Shown here piece after piece: positions 8,298 through 16,587 of a stretch of DNA of 64,000 nt. Position numbers and translations under genes: made by a program. The stretch comes from Elstera cyanobacteriorum (GTDB lineage: Bacteria > Pseudomonadota > Alphaproteobacteria > Elsterales > Elsteraceae). The DNA is taken from positions 303,731 to 367,730 of the forward strand of contig NZ_NOXS01000031.1 of assembly GCF_002251735.1 (NCBI RefSeq), in the 5' to 3' direction. How positions within the stretch are numbered: the stretch's first letter is position 1; each line of letters opens with the position of its first letter. Below the pieces are notes generated by a model. The model had not been told where the DNA came from. It worked only from the letters and a program-made list of their open reading frames with translations, and did no database searches.

Positions 8298-8973
8298 AAT
8301 CCCCTGCTTTTGAATGAACGCTATCCTGATTGGTCTGAGAATATTTTCCCTCAAAATATTGAAAACATATTTCAGTTCCAACATTCAGAAACTTCCGGTA
8401 TAGATCGTTCGTTTTTTCTAAGAATTGATCGATATGTGAAATCCCCTTTGGCAGAGCAATTTTCTTAGAAATTACATTTGATAGGATGATATCAGGCGCT
8501 GATATGTATCGATAATCGCTATCATTATCCCACCGTATCAAAAATGTAGAATTTTCCAATTCTTTAATAGAGTCCTCTACATAACGTTTATCGTCTTTGT
8601 AATGGAAGATTAGATTATTTCTCATATGCGTCAGTGAGTCGAGAAATGAATTATTAATTTTTTTGAATTCTTCCAGTATAGTTTTATCGTTTTTTTCGAG
8701 TTGTGTTATAATGGAATTAATATTGCTTTCTGGTTTCTTCTGACAAAAGGAAATCATCTCCTTTATGACATATATTGCCTCATGTAGATGTCCTATTGTG
8801 ATTTTTATGAGGTACATTTTATGTGATAAATCATTCCTGTTTTCATCTTCTTGTAAAAAATAATAATGAAGTTTTCGAATATCTTGCACTGCTAAGCAGA
8901 ATCTTATCATAATATTTAATTCTTCTTTATTTTTAAAGTTTGAAAAATCTATCTTGATTTCCTGTAAGGTCAT
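8293..8973 (-). CDS. AT-rich orphan protein with HEPN-like motif
   Basis: I do not recognise a named family for this 226-residue protein. Its DNA is strikingly AT-rich (roughly a third G+C by eye) against a G+C-rich background, and its protein is rich in Ile, Lys and Asn, which points to recent transfer. It looks largely helical. Residues 118-124 read RNNLIFH followed by Tyr (R-x5-H), matching the R-x4-6-H active-site signature of HEPN-fold RNases and many abortive-infection proteins. There is no signal peptide or membrane segment. It stands alone, with no obvious antitoxin, nucleotidyltransferase or recombinase beside it. A defence or toxin role is inference from one motif. Confidence 0.75.
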   Translation of the reverse strand: MTLQEIKIDFSNFKNKEELNIMIRFCLAVQDIRKLHYYFLQEDENRNDLSHKMYLIKITIGHLHEAIYVIKEMISFCQKKPESNINSIITQLEKNDKTILEEFKKINNSFLDSLTHMRNNLIFHYKDDKRYVEDSIKELENSTFLIRWDNDSDYRYISAPDIILSNVISKKIALPKGISHIDQFLEKTNDLYRKFLNVGTEICFQYFEGKYSQTNQDSVHSKAGDS

Positions 8974-9051
8974 AATTTTTATCTTTTCTCATGGGTTTGA
9001 TTTTTAGATGCAACCCTGAAATCTTACCTGGGCAACGACGAGGAGCACGCC

Positions 9052-9252
9052 TTACTCAGCAGCGCTTTTTGCAGCTTCTTCGGCGATCAAATCGGCGGCA
9101 CTCAATTCAACCAGCTCACCGTGGCGACGGATGACGATCCCAGTATTGGTTTGAATGGCAATTTTGCGCGCCTCGGCAGCGGCGCGGCGCAGAGCAGCCA
9201 GAGCAACCAACGCTCCTTCAGGGAGAGGTTTTAAAGATGGAACGTCATTCAT
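9052..9252 (-). CDS. Small partner of zeta-like kinase (candidate antitoxin)
   Basis: This is a 66-residue Ala-rich protein. A helix (about residues 12-33) is followed by a short strand-rich segment (TGIVIRRHGELVELS). Its ATG overlaps the stop of the upstream zeta-toxin-like gene by four bases (ATGA), so the two are translationally coupled. It contains no recognisable DNA-binding motif. The arrangement suggests a cognate inhibitor, but classic epsilon antitoxins precede their zeta toxin and look different. Confidence 0.65.
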   Translation of the reverse strand: MNDVPSLKPLPEGALVALAALRRAAAEARKIAIQTNTGIVIRRHGELVELSAADLIAEEAAKSAAE

Positions 9253-9767
9253 AACTCGCCTCCGCCATCTAAAGGGATCGGCACGTCACCATCGTTATCA
9301 TATAGCGCCCAGCCATCGACGGCAAAACGGTAATGGTCGAAAAGATTTCGAAGGCCCGCGTCGAAGCGCCTACGGATCACATCTTCCGGGATCGAATGCC
9401 CGCCTTGATGAATGCGCAGGCGAACGCGCGCGACTGCTTGGTCGGCGGTCGGGAGGGAGAGAAAATACAAGCTCACCCGATACCCCGCCGCCCGCCACGC
9501 TGCGATCTGCTTGAGATACCCCAGCCCCGACAGGGTGGTTTCAATCGCAAAATCCTCCCGTGCCGCAAAAGCCCGGTCGATTTCTTCCAGCATGAGCCGC
9601 CCCGCCCGCAAGGCCACCTTTTCCGGGGCAAAGGGCGACAGGCCCGCCGCGATTAAATCGGCGTTAATGAAGCGCGGGCAGTCGGCTTCGTTCGGCAGAA
9701 ACGCGCGGGCGAAAGTGGTTTTGCCCGCGCCGTTCGGCCCCGCGATCATCAGAACCCGGGGCCGCAT
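9249..9767 (-). CDS. Zeta-toxin-like P-loop kinase
   Basis: This is a 172-residue P-loop kinase with Walker A GPNGAGKTT at residues 10-18, followed by FINADLIAAG and IETTLSG, the pattern of zeta toxin/UNAG kinase relatives. Zeta toxins phosphorylate UDP-N-acetylglucosamine and block cell-wall synthesis. Chromosomal relatives of this short form are common in Proteobacteria and often uncharacterised. It starts 4 bp after nadE and is coupled to a 66-residue protein downstream, so it seems to ride on the lptF-lptG-nadE transcript. Toxicity is not shown by sequence alone. Confidence 0.8.
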   Translation of the reverse strand: MRPRVLMIAGPNGAGKTTFARAFLPNEADCPRFINADLIAAGLSPFAPEKVALRAGRLMLEEIDRAFAAREDFAIETTLSGLGYLKQIAAWRAAGYRVSLYFLSLPTADQAVARVRLRIHQGGHSIPEDVIRRRFDAGLRNLFDHYRFAVDGWALYDNDGDVPIPLDGGGEL

Positions 9768-9771
9768 CCGC

Positions 9772-11448
9772 TTACCCGCCCCGATAGCCGTTGGTGATCG
9801 GATACCGCCGCTCGCGCCCGAAGCTGCGGCGGGTGAGTTTTACCCCCGGCGCGGCTTGGCGGCGCTTATATTCGGCGCGGTCGAGCATCCCCCAAACGCG
9901 GGTGACGAGGGCTTCGTCGAACCCTGCGGCTACCAGCTCGGCGCGGGATTTTTGGTCTTCGATAATCCCGGTCAGAATGGCGTCCAGCACGTCATAGGGC
10001 GGCAGCGTATCTTGATCGGTCTGGTTGGGCTTCAGTTCGGCGGTCGGGGGCTTGGTGATAACGGTTTCCGGCATCACCAGCGTCTCCGATCCAATCATCG
10101 GCCCCAGGGCGCCCGCCGGGGCGGTGTGGTTGCGCCAGCGCGAGACGGCGAAAACATCGGTCTTATACAGGTCTTTCAGCACCGCATAACCGCCGCACAT
10201 ATCGCCGTAGAGCGTGGCATAGCCGACCGCCATTTCCGACTTATTGCCGGTGGAAAGCACCATTGCCCCCAGCTTATTGCTGAGCGCCATGAGGGTAACG
10301 CCGCGCGCGCGCGACTGGATGTTTTCTTCGGTCGTATCCGCCGCCCGCCCCTGGGTGAGCGGTGCCAGCATCTCGCCGAAGGCGGCCATCGCCGGGCCGA
10401 TGGTCACCGAGTGTAGGGTAATCCCCAGGCGCATCGCCACGCCCGCCGCATCATCCAGGCTTTCCTGCGAGGTATAGGGGGAGGGCATCATCACGGCGGT
10501 CACCCGGCCCGCGCCCAACCCATCGACGGCAATCGCGGCGGCCAGCGCCGAATCGATCCCGCCCGACAGGCCTAGGATAACGCCGGGAAAGCGGTTCTTA
10601 TTCACATAGTCGCGCAAGGCCACGACCATCGCGGTATAGAGCGCTTCTTCCCGTCCCAGCGCCGGGGCGGGGGGCTGGTCGGACGATAGCGCAATCCGCC
10701 CGTCCGCCCCGCGCGTAAGTGTCAGCCGTCCCAGCGCCGATTGAAAGGCGGGGAGGGTCAGCACGGTTTTACAATCAGCATCGACGGCGAAGGACGCGCC
10801 ATCGAAGACCATTTCGTCCTGCCCGCCCACCTGATTGACATAGACCAGCGGCAGCGCGGTTTCGCCGATGCGGGCGACGGCGAGGGACAGGCGCTCGTCG
10901 GCCTTACCGTCTTCGAAGGGGGAGCCGTTGGGGACGATGAGGATTTCCGCCCCCATTTCCGCCAAGGCTTCGCAGACGTCCGGCGTCCACATATCTTCGC
11001 AGATCGGCACGCCCAGCTTCACGCCGCGAAACAGGATGGGGCCGGGGATCGGGCCGGGGGCGAAGACGCGCTTTTCGTCGAACACACCATAGTTCGGTAG
11101 ATCATGCTTCACGCGGATCGCGGCGATTTTGCCACCGTCGAGCAGGGCGACGCAGTTGCACGGATAGCCGCCCTGATCGAGCGGCACGCCGACCAGCAGC
11201 GCCGAGCCGCCATCGGCGGTTTCGGCAGCGAGTTCCTCCAGCAAGGCCCGGCAGTCGGCCAGGAATTGCGGGCGCAGCACCAAATCTTCCGGCGGATAGC
11301 CGCACAGGGTGAGTTCGCCGAAGACGACGAGATCGACGCCGGTTTTCGCAGCCTCCGCCCGGGTGGCACGGATCAGCGCGGCATTGCCCGCCAGATCGCC
11401 GACATGGGGGTTGACCTGCGCCAGCGCGAGCGTCAGCCGATCCGTCAT
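9772..11448 (-). CDS. nadE: Glutamine-dependent NAD+ synthase
   Basis: This 558-residue two-domain enzyme performs the last step of NAD synthesis, amidating deamido-NAD with glutamine and ATP. The N-terminal nitrilase-type glutaminase domain shows the catalytic triad E45 (VFGELTLCGYPPED), K114 (VKHDLPNYGVFDEKR) and C150 (ICEDMW). The C-terminal synthetase has the PP-loop GLSGGIDSA and LSTGNKSEMAVGYATLYGDM. The start MTDRLTLALAQ at 11448 fits the family; the frame runs further upstream into the end of lptG but without homology. It begins 1 bp after the lptG stop, so the genes are coupled. Confidence 0.95.
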   Translation of the reverse strand: MTDRLTLALAQVNPHVGDLAGNAALIRATRAEAAKTGVDLVVFGELTLCGYPPEDLVLRPQFLADCRALLEELAAETADGGSALLVGVPLDQGGYPCNCVALLDGGKIAAIRVKHDLPNYGVFDEKRVFAPGPIPGPILFRGVKLGVPICEDMWTPDVCEALAEMGAEILIVPNGSPFEDGKADERLSLAVARIGETALPLVYVNQVGGQDEMVFDGASFAVDADCKTVLTLPAFQSALGRLTLTRGADGRIALSSDQPPAPALGREEALYTAMVVALRDYVNKNRFPGVILGLSGGIDSALAAAIAVDGLGAGRVTAVMMPSPYTSQESLDDAAGVAMRLGITLHSVTIGPAMAAFGEMLAPLTQGRAADTTEENIQSRARGVTLMALSNKLGAMVLSTGNKSEMAVGYATLYGDMCGGYAVLKDLYKTDVFAVSRWRNHTAPAGALGPMIGSETLVMPETVITKPPTAELKPNQTDQDTLPPYDVLDAILTGIIEDQKSRAELVAAGFDEALVTRVWGMLDRAEYKRRQAAPGVKLTRRSFGRERRYPITNGYRGG

Positions 11449-11449
11449 T

Positions 11450-12547
11450 CTAACCGTCCTCCAGGTACAAAAGCGTCGCAAGGCCGAACAGGCAACCAAT
11501 CGCCGCCGGGGTCCAGGCCGCCATCAGCACGGGGATGCTGGCGGATTTGCCCAAGGCCTGCACAAGGTCGTTCATCAGATAGAAACCGAAGCCGATCAGC
11601 ACCCCGAGACCGATGCGCGCGCCCACCCCGCCGCGCCGGGCCGGGCGGAGGGAGAAGGTGGCGGCGATCAGCACCATCGCCCCCAGCAGCACCGGCACGG
11701 CCAATTGGCTGTGCAGATACAGCCGGTGGCGGGTGGCGGAGAAGCCGGCGCTTTCCAGCACGGAGATAAAGTCCGGCAGCGCCCAGAACGACATGGTTTC
11801 TGGCCGCGCGAAACTTTCTTGGATGCGGTCGGGCGTCAGATCGGTCGGCAGCACCAGCCGCCCGATGGGTTTCGACGGTTGACCGTTCGGCGCTTCCGAC
11901 GCGGGATCGATCACCCAGGCGCCGTCTTCCAGCGTTGCTGTGGGGGCATCGACGCGGGAAACGAAGCGGCCCTGCGCATCGTAGCGCAGGATCATCACGC
12001 CCCCCAGGCTGCGCAGATCGCGGCTGACCTGATCGGCGTGAATGATCGCGGTCGCGCCGCCGCCGCCCGCCTGCCGCAGCCAGAGACCAGCGGGGGAGAC
12101 GACCATCTGTTCCACTTGCCCGCGCAGCAGCCGACCTTCCAACACCTCATAGCGGGCGAAGGTGACGGCGGCGAGCTGGTTTAGCAGCGCGACTTTCAAA
12201 ATGCCCAGGCCAACCGCCACAAAAAGGGCGGGGGCAAGGAACTGCCAGACGGAAATCCCCGCCGCGCGTGCCACGATCAACTCGTTGCTGCGCGTCAGGC
12301 GCCAGAAGGCCATGATCGCGCCGAACAGCACGGCGAAGGGCATCAGGGTTTGCGCGGTCTGCGGCAGTTTCAACAGGGCGAGATGCAGCACCGTGGCAAG
12401 GCCAACATCGGGCTTACTGGCCGCCCGGCGCAGCAGTTCCACCGAATCGGCGAGGAAAATCACCGCCGACAGGCCGAAGAAGAAACTGAGCAGCCAGACG
12501 CCGAAATGCTTGGCGATATAGCCGCAGAATAGCGGGGAAATGCGCAT
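11450..12547 (-). CDS. lptG: LPS export system permease LptG
   Basis: This is a 365-residue inner-membrane subunit of the LptB2FG transporter that extracts lipopolysaccharide. Membrane helices near both ends flank a periplasmic beta-jellyroll domain. Its position after lptF, with a TGATG overlap, and the LTRSNELIVARAAGISVWQF segment typical of LptF/LptG identify it. The start MRISPLFCGYIAKHF at 12547 is chosen because it overlaps the lptF stop; the frame is open further upstream inside lptF but that part is not homologous. Confidence 0.9.
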   Translation of the reverse strand: MRISPLFCGYIAKHFGVWLLSFFFGLSAVIFLADSVELLRRAASKPDVGLATVLHLALLKLPQTAQTLMPFAVLFGAIMAFWRLTRSNELIVARAAGISVWQFLAPALFVAVGLGILKVALLNQLAAVTFARYEVLEGRLLRGQVEQMVVSPAGLWLRQAGGGGATAIIHADQVSRDLRSLGGVMILRYDAQGRFVSRVDAPTATLEDGAWVIDPASEAPNGQPSKPIGRLVLPTDLTPDRIQESFARPETMSFWALPDFISVLESAGFSATRHRLYLHSQLAVPVLLGAMVLIAATFSLRPARRGGVGARIGLGVLIGFGFYLMNDLVQALGKSASIPVLMAAWTPAAIGCLFGLATLLYLEDG

Positions 12548-13653
12548 CAGCGCGCCTCCGTCGCGGGGGAAAACAGCGTGGGGCGGGCGATGACCAGCGC
12601 TGCGACCGCCACTGTTACCAGCGGCAGCAGGTAGAACAGCAGCACGGCGCCGCTCATACGGTTCGCCAAACTGCCGAAGGCGAAGAACAGCCCTTGCACC
12701 GCAGCCGCCAGCACGACGGCCAGCAGAATGCGTCGGTTCTGGCCGCGCCGGTTGAAATCGCCGGACAGCAGCGCACCGAAGGCAATCGCCAGAAACGCCG
12801 GGATCATCAGCGGCGCAGCAAGGCGCTGATGGGCTTCGATGAAAAAGCCGCGCCGGGTGCGGTCGTCCACCCCATCCTCCGGCCACAGCAATTCATCAAG
12901 GTAGCGTTCGGTGCCTTCGCGCTGGCGATTAACAATCTCGCCGGTCACCCGGTTGATATCCACCGTGTAGCGGTCGAAGAACAGAAAGCTGATGCGGCCC
13001 GTCGTGCGGTCGAGTTCCTGCCGATTGCCGTTGATCATCACCAGGCGCGGGCCATCGGGGCTTTGCACCATCGTTCCCCGGTCGGCGATATAGGTCGCGG
13101 GCCGGTCGGCGATGCGGCTGTCGTGGGCCATAATGCCGAAGAGATCGCCTTCCACCCCCTGCTCGCGCACGAACAGCGTCAGCTTATCGTCAAGCTGGGT
13201 AAAAACACCCTCTTGCAGCAGCACGGCAGTAAAATTATTGCGCAGATTGGCCTGCAAATCCTTGAAAGCGCGGTAGGAGGCCGGGAGGCCGTAGAGCGTT
13301 AACCCGTAGCCGACCAGCAGCAGCGCTGCCATCACCATCACTGCCGGGCGCATCAACTGGCTCGGCCCCAGCCCGGCTGCGCGCATCGCCAGCAACTCGC
13401 TATCCGCCTGCAAGCCGTTGTAGGTGAACAGCACGGCGGCAAACAGCGCGATAGGCAGGATCACCGTCAGGAAGTTCGGCAGCACCAGGGCCGAAATGGT
13501 GATGAAGGTCGAGACCGGCAGCCCGCGGTTCACCGTCAGGTCGATGAAACGGAGCGACTGGCTAAGCCAGATGGCGGCGGCAAGAACGGCGAGTACGGCG
13601 AGCGTCGCGACCAGAACCTGCCGGGCGATATAACGGTCGAAGCGGGTCAACAT
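12547..13653 (-). CDS. lptF: LPS export system permease LptF
   Basis: This is a 368-residue partner of LptG with N- and C-terminal membrane helix groups and a periplasmic domain. DSELLAMRAAGLGPSQLMRP is the conserved coupling-helix region. The ATG at 13653 (MLTRFDRYIARQ) fits the usual LptF N-terminus better than the GTG three codons upstream. It heads a probable operon lptF-lptG-nadE-kinase-small protein. No strong Shine-Dalgarno sequence is visible. Confidence 0.9.
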   Translation of the reverse strand: MLTRFDRYIARQVLVATLAVLAVLAAAIWLSQSLRFIDLTVNRGLPVSTFITISALVLPNFLTVILPIALFAAVLFTYNGLQADSELLAMRAAGLGPSQLMRPAVMVMAALLLVGYGLTLYGLPASYRAFKDLQANLRNNFTAVLLQEGVFTQLDDKLTLFVREQGVEGDLFGIMAHDSRIADRPATYIADRGTMVQSPDGPRLVMINGNRQELDRTTGRISFLFFDRYTVDINRVTGEIVNRQREGTERYLDELLWPEDGVDDRTRRGFFIEAHQRLAAPLMIPAFLAIAFGALLSGDFNRRGQNRRILLAVVLAAAVQGLFFAFGSLANRMSGAVLLFYLLPLVTVAVAALVIARPTLFSPATEAR

Positions 13654-13760
13654 CGGCGGCACTATAGGCGGCAGGGCAGCCCGTCGCTAGTCCCCCCTTG
13701 CAGGGGGCGCCCGCGCATCGTACATCCCCGCTATCACGCCCTAAGGGGCAAGGAGGAATG

Positions 13761-14696
13761 ATGGATCGGTCGGCGAAGATTCTGGTGGCCGGGGCGCGGG
13801 GCCTTGTCGGTGGGGCGATTGTGCGCCAGTTGCGCGCGCAGGGGTTCGAAAACCTGCTAACGCCGTTCCGGGCCGAGCTTGATTTGACCGACCGGGCGGC
13901 GCTCGATGCCTATTTGGCCCAGCACAAGCCGCAGTTCGTGTTCGATGCGGCGGCGAAGGTGGGCGGCATTCAGGCGAATAATCAGTTCCCCGGCGATTTC
14001 ATCCGCGACAACCTACTGATCCAGACCAATCTGATTGATGCGTCTTACCGGGCGGGCGTTGAAAAATTCGTCTTCCTCGGCTCTTCCTGCATCTATCCGA
14101 AGTTCGCACCGCAGCCGATGAAGGAAGAGCATCTGCTGACCGGCATTCTGGAGCCGACCAATTCCGCCTATGCGGTCGCCAAGATCGCCGGGATCGAGAT
14201 GGTCAAATCTTACCGCCGCCAGTTCGGCTTCAAAGGCATCTCACTGATGCCGACGAACCTTTATGGGCCGGGCGATAATTACGATTTGAACAACAGCCAC
14301 GTGCTGCCCGCGCTGATCCGCAAGTTCCACGAAGCAAAGCAGAGCCACGCGAAAGAAGTGGTGATCTGGGGCACCGGCACGCCGCGCCGCGAGTTCCTGC
14401 ATTGCGACGATCTGGCCGATGCCGCGATCTTCCTGATGCAGACCTACGATAGCGACGACATCATCAACGTTGGTGTCGGTGACGATATCGCCATCGGTGA
14501 GGTGGCGCGGATGATTAAGGAGATCGTCGGTTTCGACGGGGCCTTGGTGCAGGATACCAGCAAGCCCGACGGTACGCCGCGCAAGCTGCTGGATGTCTCG
14601 CGCCTGACCGCCCTCGGTTGGCGCCCGAAACTGTCGCTGCGCGAGGGGATTACCCAGACCTACGCCGCCTATCAGGCTACCCTGGCCGCCGCATGA
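13761..14696 (+). CDS. fcl: GDP-L-fucose synthase (GDP-4-keto-6-deoxymannose epimerase/reductase)
   Basis: This is a 311-residue extended SDR enzyme that converts GDP-4-keto-6-deoxy-D-mannose to GDP-L-fucose. The Rossmann motif GARGLVGGA is at residues 11-19; the catalytic Ser is in LGSSCIYP (108-109) and Y137/K141 are in SAYAVAK. AAAKVGGIQANN and LMPTNLYGPGDNYD are diagnostic of the fcl/WcaG family. The second of two adjacent ATGs (13761) is preferred because AGGAGG at 13751-13756 lies four bases before it. No GDP-mannose dehydratase is in the window. It is coupled to waaA by a 4-bp overlap. Confidence 0.9.
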   Translation: MDRSAKILVAGARGLVGGAIVRQLRAQGFENLLTPFRAELDLTDRAALDAYLAQHKPQFVFDAAAKVGGIQANNQFPGDFIRDNLLIQTNLIDASYRAGVEKFVFLGSSCIYPKFAPQPMKEEHLLTGILEPTNSAYAVAKIAGIEMVKSYRRQFGFKGISLMPTNLYGPGDNYDLNNSHVLPALIRKFHEAKQSHAKEVVIWGTGTPRREFLHCDDLADAAIFLMQTYDSDDIINVGVGDDIAIGEVARMIKEIVGFDGALVQDTSKPDGTPRKLLDVSRLTALGWRPKLSLREGITQTYAAYQATLAAA

Positions 14697-15979
14697 TGGC
14701 TGCCGCCGCGCTGGCGCTCTACCGCACCCTCGGGTGGGGGCTGACGCCGCTGCTGCCGGTCTATCTTGGGCGGCGGCGCGCGCGCGGGAAGGAGCATGCG
14801 ACCCGTTGGCGGGAACGGCTGGGGGTGCCGGGGGCCGTGCGCCCCGCAGGGCGGCTGATCTGGCTGCACGGCGCCAGCGTCGGCGAATCCCTGGCCCTGT
14901 TGCCGCTGATCGAGGCGCTGCGGCGGGAGTGGCCCCAGGTGACGCTGTTGATCACCACCGGTTCCATCACCTCGGCGGCGCTGATGGCCGAAAGGTTGCC
15001 GCCCGGCGCCTTGCACCAATTCGTGCCGCTCGACGCGCCGGGGGCGGTGGACCGCTTCCTTGCCCATTGGCGCCCCGATCTGGTGATCTGGACCGAATCC
15101 GACCTATGGCCGACGATCCTGACCCAGCTTCAGCGGCGGCGGACGCCGATGGTGCTGGTCAATGGGCGGCTGTCGGATCGCTCCTTCCGGCGCTGGCAGC
15201 GGGCGAAGCCAATCATCGCGCGGCTGCTTGGGTGCTTTACCGAAGTGCTGGCGCGCGGGCCGGAGGATGCGGCGCGGTTTTCCGCCCTCGGCGCGGCGCG
15301 GGTCCAGGCTGCGGGGAACCTAAAGCTCGCCGCTGCCCCCCTGCCGGTGGACGCGGCGGTTCTCGCCGCCGCCCGCGCCCGTCTTGGCGACCGTCCGGTG
15401 CTGGTCGCGGCGAGCACCCACCCGACCGAGGAAGCCCTGATCGCCGCCGCCCATCGGGCGCTATTGGCTGATTTCCCTGACCTGCTAACGATCATCGCCC
15501 CCCGCCACCCGCAGCGTGGGGCGGAGATTGCGGCGGACCTTGCCGCCCCCTGCCGCTCGCAGGGCGCCGATATCCCCGCCCACGGCCTCTATATCGCCGA
15601 TACGATGGGGGAACTGGGGCTTTGGTACCGCCTCGCCCGTGTCGCGGTGATCGGCGGCAGCTTCATCCCCCACGGAGGCCAGAACCCGACCGAAGCGGTG
15701 CGCCTCGGCTGCCCGGTGATCTTCGGCCCGCATATGGACAATTTCCGCGAGGATGTGGCCGCGCTGCTCGCCGAAGGGCAGGCCGTGCAGGTAACGGCGG
15801 AAACGCTGGCCGACGCCGTGAAAACCGCTGTCGCTGCCTCAAGGTTGCCGGAATCAGTTGGTACAGAGCAAGGAACGGCGGTGGAAACCGCGCTTGCCTT
15901 AGTGGGAAAGCTGCTGCCGGATCGGCCTTCTCCTACTCCTCTCCCTCCGGGAGAGGCAGGAGCCGTAGGCTCCGGGTGA
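14693..15979 (+). CDS. waaA: 3-deoxy-D-manno-octulosonic acid (Kdo) transferase
   Basis: This is a 428-residue inner-membrane-associated GT-B glycosyltransferase that adds Kdo to lipid A precursor. The N-terminal hydrophobic anchor and the catalytic Glu in HGASVGES (E65) are present, as are WTESDLWPT and GGSFIPHGGQNPTEA in the nucleotide-binding half. The ATG overlaps the fcl stop (ATGA). The last 15-17 codons, PSPTPLPPGEAGAVGSG, come from an inverted-repeat element (15938-16043), and the stop TGA lies in its GGGTGAGGG arm. The repeat has therefore probably replaced or extended the original C-terminus. Confidence 0.92.
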   Translation: MMAAAALALYRTLGWGLTPLLPVYLGRRRARGKEHATRWRERLGVPGAVRPAGRLIWLHGASVGESLALLPLIEALRREWPQVTLLITTGSITSAALMAERLPPGALHQFVPLDAPGAVDRFLAHWRPDLVIWTESDLWPTILTQLQRRRTPMVLVNGRLSDRSFRRWQRAKPIIARLLGCFTEVLARGPEDAARFSALGAARVQAAGNLKLAAAPLPVDAAVLAAARARLGDRPVLVAASTHPTEEALIAAAHRALLADFPDLLTIIAPRHPQRGAEIAADLAAPCRSQGADIPAHGLYIADTMGELGLWYRLARVAVIGGSFIPHGGQNPTEAVRLGCPVIFGPHMDNFREDVAALLAEGQAVQVTAETLADAVKTAVAASRLPESVGTEQGTAVETALALVGKLLPDRPSPTPLPPGEAGAVGSG

Positions 15980-16043
15980 GGGGGCAGCGCACTGGCCTGC
16001 GGAGATTATTCCCTCACCCCGGCCCTCTCCCAAGGGGAGAGGG
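15938..16043. repeat. Inverted-repeat intergenic element (REP/MITE-like)
   Basis: Two small hairpins, CCTCTCCC/GGGAGAGG (15938-15956) and CCCTCTCCC/GGGAGAGGG (16023-16043), each with a 3-base loop, flank a longer inverted pair GGGTGAGGG (15974-15982) and CCCTCACCC (16011-16019). The whole element of about 106 bp can fold as one branched structure. Similar CTCTCCC/GGGTGAGGG palindromic elements are widespread in proteobacterial genomes. It reads into the end of waaA and stops 32 bp before a DUF559 gene. Confidence 0.8.
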
Positions 16044-16075
16044 GGATCCCCGGTACGGTTAGAACCTTTGTTAAG

Positions 16076-16519
16076 ATGAGCAAAGGCCACTTTTATGCTA
16101 TAAACGGGCAATGCCCCAACAACCATGCACGCCGTCTGCGGCAAGCCCTGACGGATGCCGAGCGGCGCTTGTGGTCGGCCCTGCGAGGACGGCAGTTAGG
16201 GGGCTGGAAATTTCGGCGTCAGCATCCGGTAGGGCCATATATTTTAGACTTTGCCTGCCTGGAGGGTCGGCTTGCCGTTGAGGCGGATGGTGGGCAGCAT
16301 ACCGATTCGCATTATGACGAGCGCCGCTCGCTTTGGCTGATTGACCGGGGCTGGCGGGTAGTGCGTTTCTGGAATAACGATATCCTTCAGAATACCGAAG
16401 GGGTCTTGACGGAGATTCTGCGCGTGCTGGAGGAGGGGCGGAAGGCATCCCACCGTCAACCCTCGCGCTCCAATCCATGTGCCGGGGAGGAAGAGGGTCT
16501 CGGTAAATGGCTCACCTAA
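16076..16519 (+). CDS. DUF559 endonuclease-like protein
   Basis: This 147-residue protein of the DUF559 family is related in fold to very-short-patch-repair (Vsr) and PD-(D/E)XK nucleases. LRQALTDAERRLWSALRGRQ and the core LDFACLEGRLAVEADGGQH (Asp, Glu, Asp spaced as in the family) are visible, followed by RGWRVVRFWNNDIL. The C-terminal 25 residues look non-conserved. The function of the family is not established. It sits directly after the inverted-repeat element, a pairing I recall from other genomes. There is no methyltransferase beside it, so a classic restriction or Vsr role is not supported. Confidence 0.85.
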   Translation: MSKGHFYAINGQCPNNHARRLRQALTDAERRLWSALRGRQLGGWKFRRQHPVGPYILDFACLEGRLAVEADGGQHTDSHYDERRSLWLIDRGWRVVRFWNNDILQNTEGVLTEILRVLEEGRKASHRQPSRSNPCAGEEEGLGKWLT

Positions 16520-16580
16520 CCCATCCCGCCGCCTATGCCGTGCAGGGTATTGCGGCGTTTCCGTTCCGAAAATGATCTGC

Positions 16581-16586
16581 TATACA
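16581..16586 (+). promoter_or_regulatory. Candidate -10 element for the structured leader
   Basis: TATACA matches the sigma70 -10 consensus well. No good -35 is present at 17-18 bases (TTTCCG or GTTTCC only). Transcription would start close to 16593, at the beginning of the structured region. Confidence 0.35.
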
Positions 16587-16587
16587 A

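Noticed and set aside
9772..9788. nadE and the zeta-like gene as a fusion or frameshift
   Set aside because: The nadE stop and the kinase start are clear, separated by 4 bp, and both proteins have complete ends.
15938..16043. CRISPR-like repeats
   Set aside because: The repeated CTCTCCC/GAGAGGG units are inverted arms of one element, not direct repeats with spacers, and no cas genes are near.
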